Counted from the stretch's first letter, positions 1 to 8,096 are shown. The stretch is DNA of 18,994 nt from CAZWEZ01 sp964632795 (GCA_964632795.1 CAZWEZ010000073.1:1-18994); one strand, 5' to 3'. Program-made: numbers and translations. Notes: generated by a model from the sequence alone, not told the origin.

Positions 1-1659
1 GGACGCGGCCAGCGCGCGTTGCACCGAGCGGCCCCGCGCGATGCCGGCGAGACGGAAGGCCTCGCCCGCGACGTCCCCCCCCGCCACCGCCTCGAGCGGC
101 GTGCCGCGAAGGTCGGCGAGCAGCCCGACGTTGTATTCGAGGACCATCGCCAGACGTTGGTCGCGCGCCGATCGCCAGCCGGTCTCGACTTTGTCCCGGC
201 GGGCCGCCGACAACAGCGCCGGGATGCTCTCCTTGAAGGCGCCGAGCGCCTTTTCGTGGCGGCCCAGGGCGGCAAGGGCGACGGCGGCAATGGCACGCAT
301 CTCGGCGACTCCGAAGTCGTCCTCGCCGAACAGCCGCCGGCGGCGCTCCAGCGCCACCTCCATCTGCTCGAGGGCGGCCTGCGCCCGTCCGGCGACGATC
401 AGGGCGGCCGCCCAGTTGACGTTGCCGGCGACGAACCGTTCGAACAGGGCGGCGTCGCCGGCGAGGTTGGCGCGAAGCGCCTCATAGGTCTCCAGCGCCT
501 CGTCGATGCGGCCCCCGGCGACCAGGGAATCGCCGAGCAGCTCCTGGACCTTGGCCCGGGCCGCCGACTCTCGGGGGACGTCGATGCGGTCGAACACCGC
601 GAGCGCGGTGCGGGCCAGCTTTTCCGCCTCCTGGTAGCGCCCCTGCCGGTAAAGGATGTCGCCCAGCTTGCCGATCATGGTGGCGGTGTAGCCGGCCTCG
701 CGGCCATGGGAGCGAAGCGCCGAAAGCAAGGCCTCGCGGATCACGTTCTCCGATTCCAGAAGCCGCCCCTGGAGGGCCAGGTTCTCGGCCAGCTTCGAGG
801 TCAGGAGCTGATACCAGGTGCGAAGCGTCATCTGATCGATGCCGCCAATGATCGCCTCGATACTGGCGGCCTCGGATTCCGAAATATCGCCCAGCGCCCC
901 GGCGAGGATCGCCGCCGCCTCGGCATACTGGCCGCGCGCCGAGAGGATGCCTGCCTCGCCGTAGGACAGGCTGTGGCGGAGCACCTTCCGGGTCGCAGAA
1001 TCCAGGTGCCTCGACAATTCCCCCATCACATCGTGGCCCGGCCCGAGAACCCGTTCGGCGGCGTCGAAATCGCCGCCTTCGGCGAGAAAGCCCGCCAACA
1101 GGCCGCTGACCACGACGAAGAATCCCGGGTCGTAGCCACTGCCTCGGTCGATCGACCTGTTGAACCGGGTCAGCGACTTCTCGAGGGCGGCGATGCCGCG
1201 GGAATGGTTGCCGACCATCATCTCGGCGCGGCCCAGGTCCCAAAGCGGCACCCCCAGGCGGGCCTGCGCCTTGGTGAAGTACTGAACGGCGCGGCGGTAG
1301 TCGTCGACCTCCTGGCGCGCCCGGCCAAGAACGTTGGCGGCGAGCGCCCGGTTGCGGAAGAACCTGGCCATTTCCGAGGGGTCGGCACCGTCGGGCGGCG
1401 GCGTTTCGAGCGTTGCCTTCGCCCGTTCGACCAGGTCGAGGTTCTCGCGGCCCTGGGAATCGAGGATTCGGGTGATGTCGTCGATGGTGCGCGGCGGCGG
1501 AACGAACGACTGGCCCCCGAAGGTGGCGGTGACCTGCTTGGCCTCCTCCAGCGACAAGGCCGGCGGACCACCCGTCTGGCAGGCGGCCAGAAAAACTCCG
1601 ACGCTCACCCAGCCGATTGAGTGGCGTACTTCTGGCCAAAAGCCTGGAAGAATTGACAT
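1..1659 (-). CDS. TPR-repeat lipoprotein, probable CHAT-domain protein (3' end beyond window)
   Basis: The minus-strand frame is open from two adjacent ATGs (1662 and 1659) to base 1 with no stop, so the gene continues off the left edge. About 553 codons are visible. A strong GGGAGG ribosome site just upstream is better spaced for the ATG at 1659. The N-terminus has a hydrophobic stretch ending in a lipobox, VFLAAC, with Cys near residue 27, so an exported lipid-anchored protein is likely. Residues from about 90 to 530 are helical repeats of TPR type, for example ILSARGQYAEAAAIL, ILYRQGRYQEAEKLA and ALGRHEKALGAF. The last visible residues, EAFRLAGIARGRSVQRAL, resemble the linker that precedes CHAT caspase-like domains in TPR-CHAT proteins. 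The CHAT domain itself lies outside the window, so that part is inference. The roughly 250 bp upstream (1663-1914) is less GC-rich than its surroundings and probably holds the promoter, but no convincing -35/-10 pair was found. Confidence 0.8.
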   Translation of the reverse strand, partial: MSILPGFWPEVRHSIGWVSVGVFLAACQTGGPPALSLEEAKQVTATFGGQSFVPPPRTIDDITRILDSQGRENLDLVERAKATLETPPPDGADPSEMARFFRNRALAANVLGRARQEVDDYRRAVQYFTKAQARLGVPLWDLGRAEMMVGNHSRGIAALEKSLTRFNRSIDRGSGYDPGFFVVVSGLLAGFLAEGGDFDAAERVLGPGHDVMGELSRHLDSATRKVLRHSLSYGEAGILSARGQYAEAAAILAGALGDISESEAASIEAIIGGIDQMTLRTWYQLLTSKLAENLALQGRLLESENVIREALLSALRSHGREAGYTATMIGKLGDILYRQGRYQEAEKLARTALAVFDRIDVPRESAARAKVQELLGDSLVAGGRIDEALETYEALRANLAGDAALFERFVAGNVNWAAALIVAGRAQAALEQMEVALERRRRLFGEDDFGVAEMRAIAAVALAALGRHEKALGAFKESIPALLSAARRDKVETGWRSARDQRLAMVLEYNVGLLADLRGTPLEAVAGGDVAGEAFRLAGIARGRSVQRALAAS

Positions 1660-1914
1660 CATCCCACCTCCCTGCAGTGACCGACGATGGCAAACCAAAG
1701 CATGTTATGCGAACAATGTGAAGGGAAGACGTCGATTCCGGGAGGCTCAATAGCTGAAAAGGGTCTACCATCGGATTTTGTAAGGAATGGTCGATTTGCC
1801 TGATTTCAGCACCCCATCCCGTAACCTCCGCAATTCCATTCGATGCGTCGAGGAGCCATTTTTCCTTTATCCCGAATAGTCGTCCGTCGGTGTCGAACGG
1901 CGACCCTCCTGCCG

Positions 1915-2373
1915 TCATCCCCGGTGGTAGGGATGGCCCGCGAGGATGCATTGGGCGCGGTAGATTTGTTCGGCCAGCAGGGCGCGGACCAGCAGGTGGG
2001 GCCAGGTCATGTCGCCCAGCGAGAGGATCAGATGGGCGCCCTCCAGCACCGATCGGTCGAGCCCGTCGGCGCCGCCGATGACGAAGGCCAGGTCGCGGAC
2101 ACCCGAATCCCGCCAACCGGCCAGCTTGTCGGCGAAGGCGGCGCTGGTCAGTCGCCGGCCCTTGCCGTCCAGCGCCACCACGGTGGCGCCCTTGGGCAGC
2201 GCGCCGAGGAGCAGGGCGGCTTCGCGGCGTTTGCGTTCGCCGCTCGACAGGGGACGTTTCTCCTCCACCTCCTTGAGGTCTAAAGAGGGGGTGATGCGGC
2301 TGGCGTAATGCTCGTACAAGGCACCCTCGGGGCGGCGACCGGCGCGGCCCACCGCCGCCAGGAGGATGCGCAT
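1915..2373 (-). CDS. rlmH: 23S rRNA pseudouridine(1915) N3-methyltransferase RlmH
   Basis: This 152-residue protein has the full RlmH (SPOUT methyltransferase) layout. It begins MRILLAAVGR, has the cofactor-knot segment FVIGGADGL, and ends in HPYHRG, the conserved C-terminus involved in ribosome and substrate binding. The length matches the family (about 155). The enzyme methylates pseudouridine 1915 in helix 69 of 23S rRNA on assembled 70S ribosomes. It is the last gene of the rplU-to-rlmH series and follows rsfS, its usual neighbour. Here the two are separated by about 260 bp of hairpin repeats, with the first hairpin only 17 bp upstream of the ATG. The ribosome site is weak. Confidence 0.96.
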   Translation of the reverse strand: MRILLAAVGRAGRRPEGALYEHYASRITPSLDLKEVEEKRPLSSGERKRREAALLLGALPKGATVVALDGKGRRLTSAAFADKLAGWRDSGVRDLAFVIGGADGLDRSVLEGAHLILSLGDMTWPHLLVRALLAEQIYRAQCILAGHPYHRG

Positions 2374-2390
2374 CGCCCGACGCTCAAACC

Positions 2391-2494
2391 GAAACCGAAA
2401 AGGGCGCTGCCCTTTCCGGTTTCAAAGCCCGCGACCGCGGGCCGCCGCGCCTGAGGGGCACTAGCATGTCACACTATCCTTGTGACATGCGTAC
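2391..2494. repeat. Three-hairpin intergenic repeat, copy 1 (104 bp)
   Basis: This is the first of two near-identical direct copies between rlmH and rsfS. It contains three inverted repeats in a row. The first is GAAACCG...CGGTTTC at 2391-2423, with an inner AAAGGGC/GCCCTTT stem. The second is GCCCGCG-AC-CGCGGGC at 2427-2442. The third is GCATGTCACA-N7-TGTGACATGC at 2464-2490, a perfect 10-bp stem. The copy ends with GTAC. No T-run follows any stem in the direction of rsfS-rlmH transcription, so these are not standard intrinsic terminators. In the transcript the first hairpin would lie in the rlmH 5' untranslated region. Confidence 0.85.
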
Positions 2495-2497
2495 ACC

Positions 2498-2637
2498 GAA
2501 ACAGAAAAGGGCGCTGCCCTATTCTGTTTCGAAGCCCGCGACCGCGGGCCGCCGCTCCTGCGGCGAGCCAAGGGCCACCGGCCCGCCCGGCGCCTGAGGG
2601 GCACTAGCATGTCACACTATCCTTGTGACATGCGTAC
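2498..2637. repeat. Three-hairpin intergenic repeat, copy 2 (140 bp)
   Basis: This copy has the same order of three hairpins as copy 1: 2498-2530, 2534-2549 and 2607-2633. The second and third are identical to those of copy 1. An extra 36 bp lies between hairpins two and three (about 2556-2591), absent from copy 1, and contains a further CGCCGC-TCCT-GCGGCG stem. Only five substitutions separate the alignable 104 bp. Two keep or restore pairing in hairpin one: a C-G pair became A-T, and an A/C mismatch became A-T. The copy ends at the rsfS stop codon. Confidence 0.85.
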
Positions 2638-2963
2638 TACGCGCTCAGCCCGGCGGCCGGTTCCGGGGCCGGCACGGCCCACATCTTCTCCAGGGCGTAG
2701 AAGTCGCGGATCTCGGGGCGGAACAGGTGGACCACCACGTCGCCGGCGTCGATCAGCACCCAGTCGCACCCGGGCAAGCCCTCGACGGAGATGCGCTTGA
2801 GGCCGTTCTTCTTCAGCGTCCTGTTGAGATGGTCGGTCATGGCGCCGATATGGCGTCGGGAGGTGCCGCTGGCGATGACCAGATAGTCGGCAATGTCGGA
2901 CTTGCCGGCAAGGTCGATGACGACGACGCCTTGCGCCTTGTCGTCATCGAGGGACGTTTCCAC
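2637..2963 (-). CDS. rsfS: Ribosomal silencing factor RsfS
   Basis: This is an RsfS/Iojap protein that binds uL14 on the 50S subunit and blocks subunit joining when nutrients are low. Recognisable family blocks are SLDDDKAQGVVVIDL, DYLVIASGTSRRHIGAM, GCDWVLIDAGDVVVHLF and FYALEKMW. The coordinates given start at the first conventional start codon (GTG at 2963). However, the same frame continues upstream for 17 codons (PATAELLEL just before the GTG), as expected for the usual N-terminal helix. It is open to an ATA codon at 3012-3014, which is preceded by a perfectly spaced AAGGAG. The true start may therefore be 3014. The gene is 12 bp downstream of the nadD stop if it starts at ATA, and shares nadD's reading frame. 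Confidence 0.94.
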   Translation of the reverse strand: METSLDDDKAQGVVVIDLAGKSDIADYLVIASGTSRRHIGAMTDHLNRTLKKNGLKRISVEGLPGCDWVLIDAGDVVVHLFRPEIRDFYALEKMWAVPAPEPAAGLSA

Positions 2964-3020
2964 CAGCTCGAGCAGCTCGGCCGTCGCCGGTAGCGTCGGT
3001 TTCCTTCTTGGTATGGTCGG

Positions 3021-3026
3021 CTCCTT
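3021..3026 (-). promoter_or_regulatory. Ribosome-binding site for rsfS pointing to an AUA start
   Basis: On the minus strand AAGGAG begins immediately after the nadD stop codon (TAG, 3027-3029) and is followed six bases later by ATA (3014-3012), in frame with rsfS. The GTG at 2963 has no comparable site upstream. The sequence shows the motif and spacing; use of AUA as a start is inference. Confidence 0.55.
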
Positions 3027-3602
3027 CTATTCGGTTTCGGTTCGTGTCCTGATCCGCGTCGCCGAGGCGTCGTGAAGCGGGGTCCTGAGGAACACCCACG
3101 CCGGGGGCCGCATCATGACCAACCCGGCGGCGCGGGACGGGCGTACCCTGCGGTGCGCGAAGCGGCGCGACGCCGCACTCGACAAGGCCCTGGAATCATA
3201 CGTCGGACGGGCGAAAACCGCAATGGGGACGGTCCGGAAGATCGCCCGCCAGGACTTCCAGCGCCGGATCTGGAGCAGGTTGTCGGCCCCCATCAGCCAC
3301 ACCAACCGGACCTCGGGTTGGTGGCGTTTGAGGTGGCGCAGGGTGTCGATGGTGTAGCGGGTGGCGAGCCGGCGTTCGATGTCGGAGACCACGATCCGCC
3401 CCTCGCCGGCCATCTCCTGGGCCGCCGCCAGACGCTCGTCCATCGCCGCCATCCCGGCCTCGGCCTTGAGCGGGTTGTGGGGCGAGACCAGCCACCACAC
3501 CTCGTCCAGCCCCAGCAGCTCGAGGGCCAGCCGGGAGATGTGCAGGTGCCCGGCATGGGCCGGATTGAACGAACCGCCAAGCAGGCCGACGCGCCGGCTC
3601 AT
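3027..3602 (-). CDS. nadD: Nicotinate-nucleotide adenylyltransferase NadD
   Basis: NadD transfers AMP from ATP to nicotinate mononucleotide, the penultimate step of NAD synthesis. The 191-residue protein carries the nucleotidyltransferase signature GGSFNPAHAGHLHIS near residues 9-23, followed by PHNPLK, TRYTIDTLRHL and LMGADNLLQIRRWKSW. Near the C-terminus LHDASATRIR is the family's ISSTxIR-like motif. The ATG lies five bases after the proA stop, with AGGAG overlapping that stop, which suggests coupled translation. The short acidic/basic tail (RTRTETE) runs to the TAG just before the rsfS ribosome site. Confidence 0.95.
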   Translation of the reverse strand: MSRRVGLLGGSFNPAHAGHLHISRLALELLGLDEVWWLVSPHNPLKAEAGMAAMDERLAAAQEMAGEGRIVVSDIERRLATRYTIDTLRHLKRHQPEVRLVWLMGADNLLQIRRWKSWRAIFRTVPIAVFARPTYDSRALSSAASRRFAHRRVRPSRAAGLVMMRPPAWVFLRTPLHDASATRIRTRTETE

Positions 3603-3606
3603 TCTC

Positions 3607-4911
3607 CTATGGCCGGCACTGGCCGGAGCCGCGGACCACGTACTTGAAGGTGGTCAACTGCTCGACGCCGACCGGGCCGCGGGCGTGCAGGCGGCCGGTC
3701 GAGATGCCGATCTCGGCGCCCATCCCGAACTCGCCGCCGTCGGCGAACTGGGTCGAGGCGTTGACCATGACGATCGCGCTGTCCACCCTGTCGAGGAAGG
3801 TAGCGGCGGCCTCGGCGTCCTCGGTGATGATGGATTCGGTGTGCTGGGAGCCGTGGCGGGCGATGTGGTCGATGGCCTCCTCGACCCCGTCGACCACCGC
3901 CACCGAGATGATCGAGTCCAGGTACTCGGTGTTCCAGTCGGCATCCTCGGCCGGGGTCACCCGGCCGTCGACCGACTGGGTCTGGCCGTCGCCCCGAACC
4001 TCGCAGCCGGCCTCGATCAGGTCGCCGACGATCGGCCCCAGGGCGGCCGCGGCGATCCGCGAATCGACCAGCAGGGTCTCGGTGGCGCCGCAGATGCCGG
4101 GGCGGCGCATCTTGGCGTTGACGACGATTTTCCGCGCCATGTCGATGTCGCACGCGCCGTCGACGTAGGTGTGGCAGATGCCCTCCAGGTGCTTGAACAT
4201 GGGGATCCGGCTCTCGGCGGCGATCCGCGCGATCAGCGACTTGCCGCCGCGGGGCACGATGACGTCGATGAAGCCGGTCAATTTCAGCATCTCGCCGACC
4301 GCCGCCCGGTCGCGCGTCGGCACCCGCTGGATGGCGGGGGCGGGCAGGCCGGCGGCGGCCAGGCCGGCGCTCAGGCAGTCCATGATGGCGGCGGAGGAAT
4401 GGAAGCTTTCCGAACCCCCGCGCAGGATCGAGGCGTTGCCCGCCTTGAGGCACAGCCCGCCGGCGTCGGCGGTGACGTTGGGCCGCGATTCATAAATGAT
4501 GCCGATCACCCCCAGCGGCACCCGGACCCGCGAGATGCGAAGGCCGTTGGGGCGCTGCCATTCGGCCATCACGTCGCCCACCGGATCGGCAAGCCCGGCG
4601 ATGTCCTCCAACCCCCGGGCCATGGCCTCGATGCGCTCCTGGTCCAACATCAGCCGATCCATCAGGGCCTTGGCCAGCCCCTTGTCCTCGCCCGCCGCCA
4701 TGTCGATGGCGTTGGCTTCCCGGATGGCGTCCCCGCGTTCCCGGATCGCCGCCGCGGCGCCGTTCAGAGCGGCGTTCTTGACCTCGCTCGAGGCCCCGGC
4801 CAGCACCACGGCGGCCGCCTTGGCCCGGGCCCCGATCCGCTTCATCACGGCGGGGATGTCGTCGCCTGTCGCGGTCTGTGCGTCCATCGGTGTCATCGCT
4901 TTTCCAGTCAC
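3607..4911 (-). CDS. proA: Glutamate-5-semialdehyde dehydrogenase (gamma-glutamyl phosphate reductase)
   Basis: ProA reduces gamma-glutamyl phosphate with NADPH to glutamate semialdehyde, the second step of proline synthesis. At 434 residues it has the normal family length. The aldehyde-dehydrogenase fold shows VPLGVIGIIYESRPNVTADA, KAGNASILRGGSES, and the catalytic cysteine in RRPGICGATETLLV (about residue 274). The longest start is a GTG at 4911 whose bases overlap the proB stop (GTGA). In-frame ATGs at 4896 and 4887 are alternatives; the first has a GGAAAAG site just upstream. The gene is translated directly after proB, so kinase and reductase are made together. Confidence 0.96.
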   Translation of the reverse strand: MTGKAMTPMDAQTATGDDIPAVMKRIGARAKAAAVVLAGASSEVKNAALNGAAAAIRERGDAIREANAIDMAAGEDKGLAKALMDRLMLDQERIEAMARGLEDIAGLADPVGDVMAEWQRPNGLRISRVRVPLGVIGIIYESRPNVTADAGGLCLKAGNASILRGGSESFHSSAAIMDCLSAGLAAAGLPAPAIQRVPTRDRAAVGEMLKLTGFIDVIVPRGGKSLIARIAAESRIPMFKHLEGICHTYVDGACDIDMARKIVVNAKMRRPGICGATETLLVDSRIAAAALGPIVGDLIEAGCEVRGDGQTQSVDGRVTPAEDADWNTEYLDSIISVAVVDGVEEAIDHIARHGSQHTESIITEDAEAAATFLDRVDSAIVMVNASTQFADGGEFGMGAEIGISTGRLHARGPVGVEQLTTFKYVVRGSGQCRP

Positions 4912-6037
4912 GTCAACACGAGATCGTCGCGGTGGATCATCTCGTCGCGGCCACGGTAGCCGAGAAGGCCTTCGATTTCACCGCTTTTGTGACCCAGGAT
5001 GAGGCGGGCGTCGGGGGCCGAATAGGCGATCAGGCCGCGTCCCAGTTCGGCGCCGTCGGGCGTTCGGACGATCACCGCGTCGCCGCGCTGGAAGTCGCCC
5101 TCGATGGCCACCACGCCGGCCGGCAGCAGGCTCTTGCCCGCCCTGAGGGCGGTCAGCGCGCCGCCGTCCACGGTGATCGCCCCGGCCGGCTCGAGGGTGC
5201 CGGCGATCCATTTCTTGCGCGCCGTACGTGGGCTCGCCGAGGACACGAACCAGGTGCACGGCGCGCCGTCTTCCATCCGCCGCAGGGGATGCATGGGGCG
5301 GCCGTCGGTGATCGCCATCGAGCACCCCGCCCCCAGCGCCATCCGGGCCGCGGCCAGCTTGGTGACCATGCCCCCGGAGCCGTCGCCGGGCGGCGCGGCG
5401 CCGGCCATGGCTTCGATCTCCGGGGTGATGGCGGTGATCTCGGGAATCACCGTCGCCCCGGAGTCCTTTCCCGGATCGGCGGTATGGAAGCCCTCGACGT
5501 CGGACAGCAGGACCAGCACGTCGGCGCTGATCATGACGGCGACCCGGGCCGCCAGGCGGTCGTTGTCGCCGAAGCGGATCTCGTCGGTGGCCACCGTGTC
5601 GTTCTCGTTGATCAGCGGCACCGCGCCCTGGCGCAACAGCGTGCTCAGGGTGTTCCTGGCGTTGATGTAGCGGCGCCGGTTCTCGCTGTCGTGAAGGGTC
5701 AGCAGGACCTGGGCGACGGTCATCGCGTGGTGGGCCAGGGTCTCCTGGTAGGCATGGGCCAGGCGGATCATGCCGGTGGCGGCGGCGGCCTGTTTCTCGT
5801 CCAGCTTGAGATCGCCCGCGGGGAAACCCAGGTGACGGCGGCCGACGGCGATGGCGCCCGAGGAGACGATGATGACCTCCTGGCCGCGCCGGCGGCACCG
5901 CGCCAGGTCGTCGGCCAGGGACTCCAGCCACTGGCGGTGCACGGTGCCCCGCTCGGGATCGACCAGCAGCGCCGAACCGATCTTGACGACGATCCGGTGG
6001 CCCGCCGCCAGGCGGCCCCGGTGATCCTTGGCCCCCG

Positions 6038-6041
<4 letters not shown>
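4908..6041 (-). CDS. proB: Glutamate 5-kinase ProB
   Basis: ProB phosphorylates glutamate to gamma-glutamyl phosphate, the committed and proline-inhibited step of proline synthesis. The 377-residue protein has an N-terminal amino-acid kinase domain: RIVVKIGSALLV, IVSSGAIAVGRRHLG, VPLINENDTVATDEIRFGDN, and GSGGMVTKLAAARMA. A C-terminal PUA domain follows (about residues 280-377). The ATG at 6041 overlaps the obgE stop as ATGA, and the following N-terminus MTGAKDHRGRL fits the family. The longer open frame upstream is an off-frame reading of obgE and was excluded. Confidence 0.96.
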
Positions 6042-7042
<1,001 letters not shown>

Positions 7043-7059
7043 ATCCGCGGCCCGAATCG

Positions 7060-7086
7060 AAAAGGGGAATGGCCCAGCCATTCCCC
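7060..7086 (-). terminator. Rho-independent terminator-like hairpin between rpmA and obgE
   Basis: On the minus strand a perfect 10-bp inverted repeat GGGGAATGGC-N3-GCCATTCCCC (7086-7064) is followed at once by TTTT. It lies about 30 bases after the rpmA stop and about 20 before the obgE start. It could end much of the rplU-rpmA transcript or act as a partial terminator that sets lower obgE-proBA expression. The T-run is short, so read-through is likely. Confidence 0.65.
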
Positions 7087-7118
7087 CGCATCAAGAAGCG
7101 AATGGCCGAAAGCCCGAT

Positions 7119-7376
7119 CTAGGTGGCCGGCTCCACCGCCACGTATGTCCGCCCGGCGGCCTTGTGGTGGAACATGACCTTGCCATCGATCAGAGCGAAC
7201 AGGGTGTGGTCCCTGCCCATGCCGACGCCGGCGCCGGGATGGAACTTGGTGCCGCGCTGGCGGAGGATGATGTTGCCGGGGATGACGATCTCGCCGCCGA
7301 ACTTCTTGAAGCCGAGGCGCCGCCCGGCGCTGTCGCGGCCGTTGCGGGAGCTGCCGCCCGCTTTCTTGTGAGCCAT
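7119..7376 (-). CDS. rpmA: 50S ribosomal protein bL27
   Basis: This is a complete 85-residue bL27, which reaches toward the peptidyl transferase centre and helps place tRNA. The sequence starts MAHKKAGGSSRNGRDSAGRR and contains LGFKKFGGEIVIPGNII, RQRGTKFHPG and GMGRDHTLFAL. The N-terminus is the form without a cleaved leader. The gene follows rplU by six bases, the usual arrangement. Confidence 0.98.
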   Translation of the reverse strand: MAHKKAGGSSRNGRDSAGRRLGFKKFGGEIVIPGNIILRQRGTKFHPGAGVGMGRDHTLFALIDGKVMFHHKAAGRTYVAVEPAT

Positions 7377-7382
7377 CCGATC

Positions 7383-7916
7383 CTACTCCTCGGTCTTGGC
7401 GGCCGGCTTCGGCTTGGCCTTGGGTTTCGCCTCGGGCTTGGCCTTGGGTTTCGCCTTGGGCTTGGCTTCGGCCTTGGGTTTCGCCTTGGGCTTGGCTTCG
7501 GCCTTGGGCTCGGCCGCCGTCTTGGGTTTGGCTTCCGGCTTCGGCTTGGCTTCGGGCTTCGCTTTGGCGGGGGCCTTGGGCTTGGCGGCGGCCTTCTTGC
7601 CCGACCGGCTGATCTCGGTGATCCTGAGCACGGTCAGGTCCTGGCGGTGGCCGGCCTTGCGGCGGTAGCCCTTGCGGCGCTTCTTCTTGAAGACGATGAT
7701 CTTGTCGCCGCGGGTCTGCTCGACGACCTCGGCGAACACCGCCGCCTCGGCGACCCGCGGGGCGCCGACGGTGGGCGTCTTGCCGGTCTCGCCGATCATC
7801 AGAACGTCGCGGAGCTCGACGGCCGCTCCGGGGTCACCGGCCAGCTTCTCGACGACGATCATGTCGTCGGGGGCGACCTTGTACTGCTTACCGCCGGTTT
7901 TGATGACAGCGAACAT
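7383..7916 (-). CDS. rplU: 50S ribosomal protein bL21 with long Lys/Ala/Pro C-terminal tail
   Basis: Residues 1 to about 105 are a normal bL21: MFAVIKTGGKQYKVAPDD at the start, DKIIVFKKKRRKGYRRKAGH in the middle, and DLTVLRITEI at the end. The protein binds 23S rRNA domain I. A tail of about 70 residues follows, made almost only of Lys, Ala, Pro and Glu in AKPK/EAKPK units. The family is usually about 100-105 residues, so this roughly doubles the size. The tail is encoded partly by a perfect 30-bp tandem repeat, suggesting growth by slippage. It would be disordered and strongly basic. A good promoter lies upstream at 7986-8013. Confidence 0.97.
   Translation of the reverse strand: MFAVIKTGGKQYKVAPDDMIVVEKLAGDPGAAVELRDVLMIGETGKTPTVGAPRVAEAAVFAEVVEQTRGDKIIVFKKKRRKGYRRKAGHRQDLTVLRITEISRSGKKAAAKPKAPAKAKPEAKPKPEAKPKTAAEPKAEAKPKAKPKAEAKPKAKPKAKPEAKPKAKPKPAAKTEE
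7441..7500. repeat. Perfect 30-bp tandem duplication within the rplU tail
   Basis: Bases 7441-7470 and 7471-7500 are identical. Each encodes ten residues of the basic tail of bL21. Imperfect versions of the same short CTTGGG/CTTCGG units continue on both sides, from about 7396 to 7590. Confidence 0.9.
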
Positions 7917-7939
7917 CCTGGTCCCGATTCAGCCATACC

Positions 7940-7967
7940 AAAAAGGCCCGCAGGCACTGCCCCCACG
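7940..7967 (-). promoter_or_regulatory. Possible attenuator in the rplU leader
   Basis: In the predicted 60-nt rplU leader, a GC-rich segment able to fold (GGC-N3-GCC within a CCG...CGG stem, 7967-7945) is followed by five Ts (7944-7940). This is the shape of an attenuator or a ribosomal-protein leader. The stem is short and includes unpaired bases, so the call is tentative. Confidence 0.3.
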
Positions 7968-7985
7968 GACCGCCGGAAGGGCGGC

Positions 7986-8013
7986 ACTATACCCTCTGGA
8001 AGCCGGTTGTCAA
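7986..8013 (-). promoter_or_regulatory. Sigma70-type promoter for rplU-rpmA and downstream genes
   Basis: On the minus strand there is a perfect -35 TTGACA (8013-8008), a 16-bp spacer, and a -10 TATAGT (7991-7986). Transcription would start near 7979, leaving a leader of about 60 bases before the rplU ATG at 7916. This is the clearest promoter in the window and fits a highly expressed ribosomal-protein operon. Confidence 0.85.
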
Positions 8014-8051
8014 CGAGGATCGGAAGGCCCCCCGCACGGCGGCGCGCCGGC

Positions 8052-8080
8052 TTGCGGGGGCGCGGTCTTTGGGCTACTCT
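8052..8080 (+). promoter_or_regulatory. Probable promoter of the tRNA-Ser gene
   Basis: TTGCGG (8052-8057), a 17-bp spacer and TACTCT (8075-8080) lie upstream of the tRNA gene, with a GC-rich stretch after the -10 as in stable-RNA promoters. A perfect 11-bp inverted repeat (8055-8065 with 8081-8091) brackets the -10. Confidence 0.45.
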
Positions 8081-8096
8081 CCGCGCCCCCGACCAC

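Noticed and set aside
19..1620. A 533-codon plus-strand open frame
   Set aside because: It is codon-aligned opposite the TPR lipoprotein gene; its sequence is low complexity and the minus strand has lipobox, TPR pattern and ribosome site.
482..2116. A 544-codon minus-strand frame crossing the rlmH-lipoprotein gap
   Set aside because: It reads off-frame through rlmH and the TPR gene, is rich in Arg/Pro/Gly and has no family features.
2607..2633. Intrinsic terminator after rsfS
   Set aside because: The stem is perfect but no T-run follows in the direction of transcription, and the same hairpin recurs in the second copy away from a gene end.
2391..2637. CRISPR array
   Set aside because: Only two long, unequal copies with internal hairpins and no regular spacers.
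3361..4959. A 532-codon plus-strand frame opposite proA and nadD
   Set aside because: Antisense shadow of two clearly identified genes in GC-rich DNA.
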